Part shown: one piece after another, positions 25,186-33,966 of the stretch
How the letters are laid out: each line of letters begins with the position of its first letter
How positions within the stretch are numbered: the stretch's first letter is position 1
Source of the DNA: Mediannikoviicoccus sp037890055
GTDB lineage: Bacteria; Bacillota; Clostridia; Tissierellales; Peptoniphilaceae
Length of the DNA: 64,000 nt
Direction: 5' to 3' (one strand)
NCBI GenBank assembly: GCA_037890055.1
Contig: JBBKBD010000002.1
Translations under genes and position numbers: made by a program
The notes under the pieces: model-generated
What the model was told of the DNA's origin: nothing
The model's database searches: none
What the model saw: the letters and a program-made list of their open reading frames with translations, nothing else

Positions 25186-26606
25186 TAAATTTTCTCTCTA
25201 ATAAGTTCATTAAATTTTTGAGGATTTCCCTTGCCTTTAGATGCTTTCATGCATTGTCCTACTAAGAATCCAAAAGCTCTGTCCTTGCCGTTTTTTATGT
25301 CTTCAATAGATTGAGGATTTTCTGAAAGTACCTTGTCCACTATTTCTTCCAATAATCCATCATCATTTAATTGAATTAGTCCATTTTCTTTAACATATTC
25401 TTCAGGGTCAAAGTTTTCTTCAAATAGTTTTCTCAATACTTTCTTTCCTGTATTGTTATTAATTTTCTTTTCTTTAACTAAAATCAAAAGCTTTGAGAAG
25501 TTTTCGCTGGACATCTTAACATCTTCAAATTCAATTTCAGCTTCATTAACCCTTCTTAATACGTCAGATAGCAACCAATTGCTTGTTAATACTGGGTCAT
25601 TTGTTAATTTAGCGGATTTTTCAAAATAATTTGAAAGGGCAATACTTCTTGAAAGTATATCGGAATCATATTCTGGCAATTTGTAATCTTCTATAAATCT
25701 CTTCATCTTTTGTTGTGGAAGTTCAGGAAGTTTTGATTTTACTCGTTCAATAAAATCGTCTTTTAAATTAGTTCTTGGTATATCTCCCTCAACTGAAAAT
25801 CTGTAATCATTACCAGTTTCTTTCTTTCTCATAGGAATTGTTGAAGAGCTTGCATCGTCCCATCTTCTTGTTTCCTTAAAGCCTGTTTTTCCATTAGAGG
25901 CCATTTCTCTATGTCTTTTTTCTTCATATTCAATAGCTTTTTCAACAGCCTTAAATGAGTTTAGGTTCTTTATCTCTGAAATTGCAGTTTTAAAACTTCC
26001 GTCTTCAGCAAAAACATTTATATTAACGTCGCATCTTAAAGAACCTTGTTCCATCTTAACGTCTGATATATCCAAAAATCTTAATGTCTCTCTAAGATTA
26101 GTTAAAAATTGTCTAGCTTGGTCCCCAGAACTCATATCTGGTTTTGAAACTATTTCAATTAGAGGCACACCCGCTCTATTATAATCCATAAGAGTGCTTC
26201 CCTCTTCATTGTGAATAGACTTTCCAGTATCTTCTTCTATGTGTATTCTTTCAAGTCTAATCTTTTTAGTTTCATCTCCATCTTTTATTTCAATGTATCC
26301 ACCTGTGCAAAGTGGCTCATCTTGTTGAGTTATTTGATATCCCTTTGTTAAATCTGGATAAAAATATTTTTTTCTATCCATTTTAAAACTTTGATGAATA
26401 TCACAGTTAAAAGCAAGTCCTGCCATTGTCGCATACTCTACAGCTTTTTTATTCATCACAGGTAAAGCTCCTGGATGTCCTAAGCATATTGGGCAAACTG
26501 CAGTGTTAGGAGCAAGGCCAAATTCATTTTTGCAGCTACAGAACATCTTGCTGTCCGTGCTTAACTCAACATGTATTTCAAGTCCAATAAGAGTTTTATA
26601 ATTCAT
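25185..26606 (-). CDS. gatB: Asp-tRNA(Asn)/Glu-tRNA(Gln) amidotransferase subunit B
   Basis: tRNA-binding and kinase subunit of GatCAB, which amidates misacylated Glu-tRNA-Gln and, where present, Asp-tRNA-Asn. Motifs include GLEIHVEL, the zinc-site cysteines CSCKNEFG and CPICLGHPG, and YFYPDLTKGYQITQ; the C-terminal YqeY-like tail carries GFLVGQCMKASKGKGNP. I choose the ATG at 26606, 8 bases after GGAG, over the TTG at 26612 that is too close to it. That gives 473 residues. It overlaps gatA slightly. Confidence 0.97.
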   Translation of the reverse strand: MNYKTLIGLEIHVELSTDSKMFCSCKNEFGLAPNTAVCPICLGHPGALPVMNKKAVEYATMAGLAFNCDIHQSFKMDRKKYFYPDLTKGYQITQQDEPLCTGGYIEIKDGDETKKIRLERIHIEEDTGKSIHNEEGSTLMDYNRAGVPLIEIVSKPDMSSGDQARQFLTNLRETLRFLDISDVKMEQGSLRCDVNINVFAEDGSFKTAISEIKNLNSFKAVEKAIEYEEKRHREMASNGKTGFKETRRWDDASSSTIPMRKKETGNDYRFSVEGDIPRTNLKDDFIERVKSKLPELPQQKMKRFIEDYKLPEYDSDILSRSIALSNYFEKSAKLTNDPVLTSNWLLSDVLRRVNEAEIEFEDVKMSSENFSKLLILVKEKKINNNTGKKVLRKLFEENFDPEEYVKENGLIQLNDDGLLEEIVDKVLSENPQSIEDIKNGKDRAFGFLVGQCMKASKGKGNPQKFNELIREKI

Positions 26607-27999
26607 TTGCAATACTCCTCTCTAATGAACATGCACTGTTTAACATTTTTTCATCATCATATCTCTTTCCTATTAGTTGTAAAGATCCAGAGATTCCTTT
26701 CCTTATAGGAATTGATATACTACATAGTCCACATAGGTTTACAGGAACGTTAAATGTTCCACTGTCATACATAGATAGTGGATCATCTGCTCTGTCTCCA
26801 AGTTTCCATGGTAGGTTTGTAGCAGTTGGAGTTATTATGAAATCAACTTCTTCAAATTTGCTTTCAAACTCTATTGCCATTAACTTTCTAACTTTTTCAG
26901 CTTGAATATATACTTCTTGATTGGAATCGGAAGCTAAAAACATAGTTCCAAGGGCAATTCTTCTTTGAACTTCTTCTCCAAGAGCTTCTGATCTTGTGTT
27001 AGTGTAAAGTTCTCTTGTATCTTCATAGTTATCAGTTAAATATCCATATCTGATACCGTCAAATCTAGACATATTACTGCTAACTTCACTGGCTGTTATA
27101 ACTGAATAAATAGAAGTTGAGTACTTTAGGTATTCAAAATCTAGATTAACTAATTTTGCTCCCATTCTTTCTAACAACTCAAGTCCTCTTTTGTAGTCCT
27201 CTTGTACAACTGGATCTATTTCAAAAGGAGTTAAATCTATTACTCCTACTTTCTTGTCTTTTAAATCATAATTTTCATCCAATTTAAAGTCTATCTTTTC
27301 TTTCAATGTAGATGTCATATCCATCTTGTCATTTCCACCAATGACATTAACAATATCCACTATATCTGCAACGCTTTTACCAAGAATTCCCACTTGGTCC
27401 AATGTATTTGCCATGGATACAACTCCAGATCTTGAAATAGTTCCATAGCTTGGCATATATCCCATTACATTACAATATTGAGCCGGTTGTCTTGAAGAGC
27501 CACCTGTATCAGAACCAATTGAAACATACACTAAGTCCGCTGCAACTGACGCTGCTGAACCAGATGAAGAACCTCCAGGAACAAGTGTTGGGTCTACAGG
27601 GTTTTTTGTAGGGCCAAAGTAAGATGTCTCTGAGGAACTTCCCATTGCAAATTCATCCATGTTTACTTTACCTAAAATAACTGCATCTTCTTCTACAAGT
27701 TTTTTTACTAGAGTTGCATCAAAAATAGGCATAAAGTTTTCCAAAAATTTGGATCCACAAGTCATTCTTAGTCCCTTATATGAAACATTGTCCTTTAAAG
27801 TTATAGGAACCCCAAATAACTTCCCTTTATCTTTCTTATTCTCTAGCTTTTCAATTTGTCTTATAACATCATCTTTATCAAAAGTAATAAATATATTAAG
27901 GTCTTTTGAATCTTCAATTCTCTTAAATAGCTCATCATAATAGCCTTTTAAACTCAATTCATTACTTACAAATTTTTCTCTTAAATTTCTTATATTCAT
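26596..27999 (-). CDS. gatA: Asp-tRNA(Asn)/Glu-tRNA(Gln) amidotransferase subunit A
   Basis: Glutaminase subunit that supplies ammonia to GatB. The Ser-cisSer-Lys triad of the amidase family is visible: K69 in PITLKDN, the cis-serine around S144 in PGGSSSGSAA, and nucleophile S168 in GSDTGGSSRQPA. The 467 residues are slightly short for the family but complete. It overlaps the gatC stop by one base, and the C-A-B gene order is standard. Confidence 0.97.
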   Translation of the reverse strand: MNIRNLREKFVSNELSLKGYYDELFKRIEDSKDLNIFITFDKDDVIRQIEKLENKKDKGKLFGVPITLKDNVSYKGLRMTCGSKFLENFMPIFDATLVKKLVEEDAVILGKVNMDEFAMGSSSETSYFGPTKNPVDPTLVPGGSSSGSAASVAADLVYVSIGSDTGGSSRQPAQYCNVMGYMPSYGTISRSGVVSMANTLDQVGILGKSVADIVDIVNVIGGNDKMDMTSTLKEKIDFKLDENYDLKDKKVGVIDLTPFEIDPVVQEDYKRGLELLERMGAKLVNLDFEYLKYSTSIYSVITASEVSSNMSRFDGIRYGYLTDNYEDTRELYTNTRSEALGEEVQRRIALGTMFLASDSNQEVYIQAEKVRKLMAIEFESKFEEVDFIITPTATNLPWKLGDRADDPLSMYDSGTFNVPVNLCGLCSISIPIRKGISGSLQLIGKRYDDEKMLNSACSLERSIANEL

Positions 28000-28283
28000 T
28001 ATTCAATTACCTTTTTCAATCTAAAATATCCATACTCTCTGTCTTTTGCATTCAAAAGTGCATCTTCTCTGTCGATACTTTCAGTAACTATATCTTCTCT
28101 CAAAATGCTTTCATGATTTTCTACAATTTCAAGCATATCAATATCTTTTGTGTACACCTCTAAGATTACACGCGAAAAATCTAATACTGTATTAAATTTT
28201 TCTTCCATCTTATCCAGGTCTTCATCTTTGATATTCAAATGAGCTATTTCATATATTCTTTTTACTTCTTCTTTGTCTATCAT
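27999..28283 (-). CDS. gatC: Asp-tRNA(Asn)/Glu-tRNA(Gln) amidotransferase subunit C
   Basis: Small linker that wraps GatA and GatB together. The 94 residues start IDKEEVKRIYEIAHLNI, the usual N-terminal helix motif, and end with the REYGYFRLKKVIE segment. AGGAG precedes the ATG. It directly precedes gatA. Confidence 0.94.
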   Translation of the reverse strand: MIDKEEVKRIYEIAHLNIKDEDLDKMEEKFNTVLDFSRVILEVYTKDIDMLEIVENHESILREDIVTESIDREDALLNAKDREYGYFRLKKVIE

Positions 28284-28309
28284 ACAATCTCCTGTCTCAA
28301 ATTAGAAAT

Positions 28310-29182
28310 CTACTTCCCTATCTTATTCTCTCTACCATAGTAGAATAAATACTGTTGTGCAAATCCACCATAGTCACCGAAAATATCCTTTGCCAATATA
28401 CCTATATTTTTCTTAGAAGTTTCATGACCAATATATAAACTCTCCATAACCCGCTTGATCCAAACATCTACTGGAAAAGTTTCTCCTTTGCCATATGCAA
28501 ATAACATTATGCATGAAGCTACCTTAGGCCCTACTCCTGGAAATTTTATAAGTTCATCATAAAGCTTAGAAGAGTCATAATTTTTAGACTCTTCTAAATT
28601 AAATTCTCCAGAGCAAATCATTTGAGAAGTTTCTATAATTCTCTTATCCCTAAATCCAACTCTGCAAATCTCTCTCATATCTTCTACTCTAGCTTTAGAT
28701 AAGTTTTCAAAGGTTGGAAAACTATAGTAAGTTTTACCCCTATATTCGCCAATTTTTTGTCCATATTCTCTGCTTATAATATCAATTGATTTTTTTATTC
28801 TCGGTATCTGATTGTTTGCAGAAATTATAAATGAAATAATAGTTTCAAAATGGTCTTGGTTGAGAATTCTTATGCCATATCCAAAGTCCATTGCCTCTCG
28901 CATGGTTTCGTTGTTTGATAGTTTCTCTTTAATTTCATCGTAATCTCTATTTAAATCAAAGTAATCTATCCAGATATTATTAAAGTCTTCTTCTGTAACA
29001 TTGTCTAAAGTTATAATATCATCTTCTTTAGATACATTAATAACTCTTCCAAATGCAACATTTGTATAAGATCCATCATCATTACTTTCCCAACGAAAGG
29101 CCTGACCACATTCAAAAATATGTTTTGGATTAAAAGAGCGATTTCTAAATATTATTTTATTGTCTTTTGCTATATACTCCAT
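28310..29182 (-). CDS. OGG1-type 8-oxoguanine DNA glycosylase/AP lyase
   Basis: Removes 8-oxoguanine from DNA. The N-terminal OGG_N region holds the FNPKHIFECGQAFRWE segment, and the helix-hairpin-helix-GPD domain carries LIKFPGVGPKVASCIML with the Schiff-base lysine K220 and the catalytic aspartate D239 in FPVDVWIK, at the spacing seen in human OGG1. The 290 residues are typical of clostridial Ogg. It lies 12 bases after glutamate dehydrogenase and 26 bases before gatC, with no terminator on either side. Confidence 0.93.
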   Translation of the reverse strand: MEYIAKDNKIIFRNRSFNPKHIFECGQAFRWESNDDGSYTNVAFGRVINVSKEDDIITLDNVTEEDFNNIWIDYFDLNRDYDEIKEKLSNNETMREAMDFGYGIRILNQDHFETIISFIISANNQIPRIKKSIDIISREYGQKIGEYRGKTYYSFPTFENLSKARVEDMREICRVGFRDKRIIETSQMICSGEFNLEESKNYDSSKLYDELIKFPGVGPKVASCIMLFAYGKGETFPVDVWIKRVMESLYIGHETSKKNIGILAKDIFGDYGGFAQQYLFYYGRENKIGK

Positions 29183-29194
29183 TTTTATCCTTAT

Positions 29195-30454
29195 TTAAAC
29201 CCAGCCTCTATACTTCATCGCTTCACTAATACGAATTAAAGAATAGACATACGTTGCCTGCCTAAATGTAAGATTTTTTTCATCTTTAATCTTCCAGATA
29301 TTTTCAAAAGCTTCGTTCATTGAAGGCTCAAGCCTATTAAATACTTCAGCTTCATTCCAATAGTATCCATATTGGTTTTGAACCCATTCATAATAAGATA
29401 CTGTAACACCACCGGAGTTTGCCAATATATCAGGAACTACAGTTATACATCTTTTCTTTAATATTTCATCAGCAGAAGAAGTAACCGGTCCATTAGCACC
29501 TTCAACTATAACTTTAATATCTATTTTTTCTGCTATTTCTTCATTAACTGAGTTTTCTAAAGCTGCCGGGATTAAAATATCTGCTTTTAAGCTCCAAAAT
29601 TCTTCAGCGCTTATTCTATTTGCACCATCAAAGTTAACTAGAGAATTATTTTGCTCTTTGAATTTAGATAGTTTTTCATAGGAAATTCCATTTTTATTAT
29701 AAAGCCCATATTCTCCTATTTCCTTATCCCACTCTAATAGTCCAATAACTTTAAAACCCATATCTGCTAAAAACTTAAATGTATATGAGCCAACATTTCC
29801 AAAACCTTGTATAATTACAGAAGTGTCACTTAGCTTTAAACCTAGTTTGTGGCAAATATTTCTTGTTATATACGTAACACCAAGTCCTGTAGCTTCAGTT
29901 CTTCCCTTTGAACCTCCCAAAACAATTGGCTTTCCTGTAAAAGTTCCTAGGCGATTATGGCCTGTTAACTTTATATACTCATCCAACATCCATCCCATTA
30001 CTTTTCCATTTGTATTAACATCGGGAGCTGGTATATCAATATCATCACCAAGGTATTTGTAAATAGCTCTTATATATCCTCTGGAAAGTTCTTCAAGTTC
30101 TCTTTCTGAGAGCTCAGATGGATCAACCTTGATTCCACCTTTACCTCCTCCATATGGCAAATTCATAACACCACATTTAAAACTCATCCACATGGATAGA
30201 GCCTTCACTTCGTCCATTGTTACATTCGGATGAAATCTTACTCCACCTTTTCCTGGTCCAACCGCTGTGTTGTGACAGGATCTATATCCTGTAAACACCT
30301 TAACATCTCCATTATCCATCTTAACAGGTATTGACACCTCAATAACCCTTTGAGGATTTTTTAAAATTTCATAAACATTTTTGTCTATATCGCCAAGTTC
30401 ACAAGCTGACTTTAGTTGTAGTCTGGCGTTTTCTATGGGATTCATGTTTTCCAT
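29195..30454 (-). CDS. Glu/Leu/Phe/Val-family dehydrogenase, probably glutamate dehydrogenase
   Basis: Oxidatively deaminates glutamate to 2-oxoglutarate; in amino-acid-fermenting anaerobes it feeds glutamate catabolism. The substrate lysine region PYGGGKGGIKVDP, the AVGPGKGGVRFH motif and the coenzyme-binding IQGFGNVGSYTFKFLA Rossmann loop are present. The 419 residues match bacterial catabolic GDH of this family. NAD versus NADP preference cannot be read with certainty. It stands between a glutaredoxin and ogg in the glyS operon. Confidence 0.94.
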   Translation of the reverse strand: MENMNPIENARLQLKSACELGDIDKNVYEILKNPQRVIEVSIPVKMDNGDVKVFTGYRSCHNTAVGPGKGGVRFHPNVTMDEVKALSMWMSFKCGVMNLPYGGGKGGIKVDPSELSERELEELSRGYIRAIYKYLGDDIDIPAPDVNTNGKVMGWMLDEYIKLTGHNRLGTFTGKPIVLGGSKGRTEATGLGVTYITRNICHKLGLKLSDTSVIIQGFGNVGSYTFKFLADMGFKVIGLLEWDKEIGEYGLYNKNGISYEKLSKFKEQNNSLVNFDGANRISAEEFWSLKADILIPAALENSVNEEIAEKIDIKVIVEGANGPVTSSADEILKKRCITVVPDILANSGGVTVSYYEWVQNQYGYYWNEAEVFNRLEPSMNEAFENIWKIKDEKNLTFRQATYVYSLIRISEAMKYRGWV

Positions 30455-30464
30455 ATATACCTTC

Positions 30465-30740
30465 TTACTTTTCTTTTTGTTTTACATATTCAATTACTTC
30501 ATCTACGTCAAAAGAAATTTTATCTTCGTCTATAAGATGGAAGCATGGTATTCCAACTAATTTTTGTTCCTTTACCTTATCAAATTCTTCTCTGCTATCT
30601 CTAAGGGCAAGAAATTCTTTTAATCTTACAATAGATCTCATAATATCTCTGTAATTATGTTTTATTCCATTTTCCTTAAGCTTATCTGAAGCAGGTTTAC
30701 ACATAGGGCATTCGCTGCCACCATATACAACTATCTCCAT
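30465..30740 (-). CDS. Glutaredoxin-like thiol protein
   Basis: The 91-residue protein has the thioredoxin-fold dithiol motif CPMC (C11, C14) and the cis-proline loop VGIPCF, with an extra cysteine next to the cis-proline. A longer helical middle section (about 30-60) than in E. coli Grx is typical of small glutaredoxin-related proteins in clostridia. Its partner is unknown. Its ATG overlaps the glyS stop, so it is translated together with glyS. Confidence 0.82.
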   Translation of the reverse strand: MEIVVYGGSECPMCKPASDKLKENGIKHNYRDIMRSIVRLKEFLALRDSREEFDKVKEQKLVGIPCFHLIDEDKISFDVDEVIEYVKQKEK

Positions 30741-32134
30741 TAAAACTCTATCCTTTCAGCAATAAAGTCAATTAAGTCGTCAATCTTAACTCTCTCTTGC
30801 TCCATACTATCTCTATGTCTAACAGTTACAGTTTCATCTTCTAGAGTATCAAAATCAACTGTGATGCAGAAAGGTGTTCCCGCTTCGTCCTGTCTTCTAT
30901 ATCTCTTACCTATTGATCCTGAAACGTCTGTGTCAACATTAAACACTCTAGATAACTTTTTATAAACTTCGTCACTCTTATCAGTTAATTTTTTAGTAAG
31001 AGGAAGTACCGCAGCCTTATATGGTGCCAGTGCTGGATGAAGTTTTAACAGATTTCTTGTTGTTCCGTCTTCAAGAGTTTCAACTTCATATGCGTTGCAA
31101 AGGAAAGTTAAGAACATTCTATCAACACCTACTGAAGGTTCTACGCAATATGGAACATATTTTTCATTTGTAATAGGATCTGTGTATACAAAATCCGCAT
31201 TAACTGAATTAATATGTTGATTTAGGTCGTAGTCTGTTCTGTCCGCAATTCCCCAAAGTTCTCCCCATCCAAATGGGAATTTGTATTCGATATCTGTTGT
31301 AGCAACACTATAGAAAGACAATTCTTCTTTGCTGTGATCCCTAAGTCTAAGTCTATCTTCTTCCACTCCTAGGTCCACAAGGAAATCGTAGCAGTACTTT
31401 CTCCAGAAGTTAAACCATTCTAAATCTTCTCCTGGTTTACAGAAAAATTCTAGTTCCATTTGTTCGAACTCTCTTGTTCTAAAGACAAAGTTTCCTGGTG
31501 TAATTTCATTTCTAAATGACTTACCAATTTGCGCAATTCCAAAAGGAACTTTTTTTCTAGATGTTCTTTGAACATTTCTAAAGTTAACAAAGATACCTTG
31601 TGCAGTTTCTGGTCTTAAATAGATTTCAGAAGTTGAATCCTCAGTAACACCTTGGAATGTTTTAAACATTAAGTTAAATTTACGAACATCAGTGTAATCA
31701 AACTTACCACATTTAGGACAAGCAATATGTTCTTTGTGTAAAATCTCCATTAGTTCGTCATTTGACATTCCATCAAGACCCGTTAACTCTTCTCCCTTTT
31801 CATCTAGGTAGTAGTCCTCTATTAGCTTGTCAACTCTAAATCTTGACTTACAAGCTTTACAGTCTATAAGAGGGTCAGAAAATCCACCAACATGACCTGA
31901 TGCAACCCAAACGTCAGGATTCATAAGTATTGCTGCGTCAATGCCAACATTATACTCTTTTTCTTGTACGAACTTTTTCCACCATGCTTTTTTTACATTG
32001 TTCTTTAATTCAACTCCAAGTGGACCATAGTCCCAAGTATTTGATAATCCACCATATATTTCTGATCCTGGAAAAACATATCCTCTCATCTTTGCTAATG
32101 AGACAATTTCTTCCATTGTAATATCCTTTTTCAT
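30740..32134 (-). CDS. glyS: Glycyl-tRNA synthetase, dimeric alpha2 type
   Basis: Class II synthetase of the homodimeric archaeal/eukaryal type rather than the alpha2-beta2 bacterial type. Motif 1 follows GGLSNTWDYGPLG, motif 2 is FRTREFEQMELEFF, and motif 3 is VEPSVGVDRMFL; the anticodon-binding domain lies in the last 100 residues. A zinc ribbon is suggested by CKAC and CPKCG. The 464 residues are normal. A glycine T-box precedes it, and nine more genes follow without clear terminators. Confidence 0.97.
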   Translation of the reverse strand: MKKDITMEEIVSLAKMRGYVFPGSEIYGGLSNTWDYGPLGVELKNNVKKAWWKKFVQEKEYNVGIDAAILMNPDVWVASGHVGGFSDPLIDCKACKSRFRVDKLIEDYYLDEKGEELTGLDGMSNDELMEILHKEHIACPKCGKFDYTDVRKFNLMFKTFQGVTEDSTSEIYLRPETAQGIFVNFRNVQRTSRKKVPFGIAQIGKSFRNEITPGNFVFRTREFEQMELEFFCKPGEDLEWFNFWRKYCYDFLVDLGVEEDRLRLRDHSKEELSFYSVATTDIEYKFPFGWGELWGIADRTDYDLNQHINSVNADFVYTDPITNEKYVPYCVEPSVGVDRMFLTFLCNAYEVETLEDGTTRNLLKLHPALAPYKAAVLPLTKKLTDKSDEVYKKLSRVFNVDTDVSGSIGKRYRRQDEAGTPFCITVDFDTLEDETVTVRHRDSMEQERVKIDDLIDFIAERIEF

Positions 32135-32152
32135 AATTCCTCCTTATTTAAT

Positions 32153-32336
32153 AAAAAAACTTCCGACTCTAGCCTAAGCTAGGGACGAAAGTTATCCGCG
32201 GTTCCACCCTAATTACGGCCATTGCCGTCTCTTAAAGTTAAGGCTCCAAGACTCCCCACATTTAAGTTTTGCTAATTTCCACCAAACATTAGCTCTCTTT
32301 AAAAAACTTTAGATGCTTTTTTCTCTTCACGGCCCT
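32153..32336 (-). promoter_or_regulatory. Glycine T-box leader
   Basis: The minus strand carries the T-box sequence GGGTGGAACCGCGG (32209-32196), which senses the uncharged tRNA acceptor end. Stem I has the AGAGAG bulge, a GCTAAT/ATTAGC distal hairpin, an AAGTTTT/AAAACTT helix, and an internal loop with GGGGAG (32257-32252), where either frame (GGG or GGA) specifies glycine. The terminator stem ACTTTCG/CGGAAGT (32192-32159) is followed by seven T. Uncharged tRNA-Gly should favour read-through into glyS and beyond. Confidence 0.95.
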
Positions 32337-32383
32337 ATTAAATTTTAAAATCAAGGATTATTTGATGAGTAAATCTCCAAAAT

Positions 32384-32860
32384 TTATTCTTGTTTTAATT
32401 CTTTTCTATCTTCGTCTAAGTCAGATAAAATATCTTTTAGCTTGTCTTGTGTAGTAGCTAATAACTCATCAACATAAGTCATAGATTCGTTCTTTAAAAT
32501 TAAAGCATTCTTTTCCGCTTTTGTTACAATATCTTCTGCATATTTGTTAGCACTCTTTGTAACTTCGTGTTCGCTAATCATATTATTAAAAGTTTCTTTT
32601 GCGTCATTAATAATCTTGTCAGCTTGTCTTCCTGCATCGTTTCTTATCTCTTCAGCATCTCTTTCAGCTTCTGCTAAAATTTTATCCTTTTCTTCATTTA
32701 CCCATTGAGCTTGTTTAATTTCTCCAGGTAGTCCTTGTCTAATTTGTTGTAATAGATGAAGAACGTCATCTGCATCTACTAAAACTTTCTTTGAAAAAGG
32801 AACTGTTGATGCGTCATCTAAAAGATCTTCTATCTCTTCGATAATTTGATTTACATCCAT
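32384..32860 (-). CDS. Coiled-coil conserved protein of unknown function
   Basis: The 158-residue protein is highly charged and predicted helical. The N-terminal MDVNQIIEEIEDLLDDA and PFSKKVLVDADDVLHLL segments are followed by a long heptad-like coiled coil (about 55-150) rich in Ala, Glu and Lys, resembling DivIVA or ATP-synthase b-subunit stalks. Such proteins commonly neighbour coaD in clostridia and are annotated only as ATPase-like. I do not assign a function. It has its own promoter and a GGAGG site. Confidence 0.75.
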   Translation of the reverse strand: MDVNQIIEEIEDLLDDASTVPFSKKVLVDADDVLHLLQQIRQGLPGEIKQAQWVNEEKDKILAEAERDAEEIRNDAGRQADKIINDAKETFNNMISEHEVTKSANKYAEDIVTKAEKNALILKNESMTYVDELLATTQDKLKDILSDLDEDRKELKQE

Positions 32861-32891
32861 ACAAATACCTCCAATTTATAATTCTGTTCCA

Positions 32892-32920
32892 ATTATATAA
32901 TAAAACCTTGACATATACAA
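32892..32920 (-). promoter_or_regulatory. Promoter of the coiled-coil protein gene
   Basis: -35 TTGTAT (32920-32915) and perfect -10 TATAAT (32897-32892), 17 bases apart, lie 32 bases before the ATG. Transcription may read on into the glycine T-box, for which I see no separate good promoter. Confidence 0.75.
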
Positions 32921-32943
32921 GAATTTAACTGTATAAAATTTCA

Positions 32944-33414
32944 TTACTTAAGATTATTTAACATTTCATAAGCCAGGCTTGGCACAAGTTTTTTATAATC
33001 TCCATTATAATGAAATATTTCTTTTACTAGTGAAGAACTTACATGTGAATATATTGGACTTGAAACCATAAAATAAGTTTCAATTTCATCATTCATAGAT
33101 TTGTTTGCAAGGGCCATTTGAACTTCTGTCTCATAATCTGAAATCATCCTCAGTCCTCTAAGAATATTGTAAACATCTAGCTCTTTGCAAAGTTCTATAA
33201 GAAGGCCCCCAAATATAACTACTTCCACATTTGGAATTTCTTTACATGCATCTTCAATGATTTTTTTTCTATCGTATACGTCAAATATATAATTCTTATT
33301 TACATTGTTTAATATGGCTACATAAACCTTGTCAAATTTTTTTGCAGCCCTGGCAATAATATCTAAATGCCCTAAAGTTATTGGGTCAAAACTTCCTGGA
33401 TAAATTACTTTCAT
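32944..33414 (-). CDS. coaD: Phosphopantetheine adenylyltransferase
   Basis: Fourth step of CoA synthesis: joins ATP and 4'-phosphopantetheine to dephospho-CoA. The nucleotidyltransferase motif TLGH (residues 13-16) and the SSSLVKEI motif near the C-terminus are present, as is the LRGLRMISDYETE segment. I use the ATG at 33414, 6 bases after GGAG; an upstream GTG at 33426 would lack a site. That gives 156 residues. It begins 1 base after the rsmD stop, the usual rsmD-coaD pair. Confidence 0.96.
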   Translation of the reverse strand: MKVIYPGSFDPITLGHLDIIARAAKKFDKVYVAILNNVNKNYIFDVYDRKKIIEDACKEIPNVEVVIFGGLLIELCKELDVYNILRGLRMISDYETEVQMALANKSMNDEIETYFMVSSPIYSHVSSSLVKEIFHYNGDYKKLVPSLAYEMLNNLK

Positions 33415-33415
33415 T

Positions 33416-33958
33416 CTACTCTCCACCTAAAAAATAGATAATCTTCTTTCCATACTCTTTGGTTTTTATTATATCATAGCCATTAATTTCTAATCTTTGC
33501 TCCGATTCAACAATGATGATTCCATCATCATTTAAAAGTTTATTTTCTCTAATAAAACCTAAGCTGTCATAGTATAAATCGATTTTATCATATGGTGGAT
33601 CTAGAAAAATATAGTCAAATTTTATATTATCTGACTTTATATTAAAAAGATTTCTTTCATTATCACTCTGATAAATTTTTGCATTAGCAGTAAAACCGGT
33701 GCTATTTAGATTTTCCTTTATGCAGTTAATATTTAATCTGCTCTTGTCGCAAAAAACTACCAAATCCGAACCTCTACTTAAAAATTCTATTCCCATGCCA
33801 CCAGTGCCTGCAAATAAATCAAGAGCCTTTGATCCCTCTTCAATATTGAAAAGGGAATTAAAGATGGATTCTTTTATCCTATCTTCTGTTGGCCTTGTAT
33901 TTGGATCCCTTGTACTAAGTAATCTCATGCCCTTTTTCTTTCCTGAAATAACCCTCAT
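33416..33958 (-). CDS. rsmD: 16S rRNA (guanine966-N2)-methyltransferase RsmD
   Basis: SAM-dependent methyltransferase for G966 of 16S rRNA. Motif I is ALDLFAGTGGMGIEFLSRG and the catalytic motif IV is FLDPPYD; the N-terminal VISGKKKGMRLLS and TRPTEDRIKESIFN segments are diagnostic. Length 180 is normal. The ATG follows GAGGTAAG, 8 bases after recG. Confidence 0.95.
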   Translation of the reverse strand: MRVISGKKKGMRLLSTRDPNTRPTEDRIKESIFNSLFNIEEGSKALDLFAGTGGMGIEFLSRGSDLVVFCDKSRLNINCIKENLNSTGFTANAKIYQSDNERNLFNIKSDNIKFDYIFLDPPYDKIDLYYDSLGFIRENKLLNDDGIIIVESEQRLEINGYDIIKTKEYGKKIIYFLGGE

Positions 33959-33966
33959 AACTTACC

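Noticed and set aside
33414..33426. GTG start for coaD at 33426
   Set aside because: No ribosome site precedes it; the GGAG that would serve coaD lies downstream of this GTG and fits the ATG at 33414.
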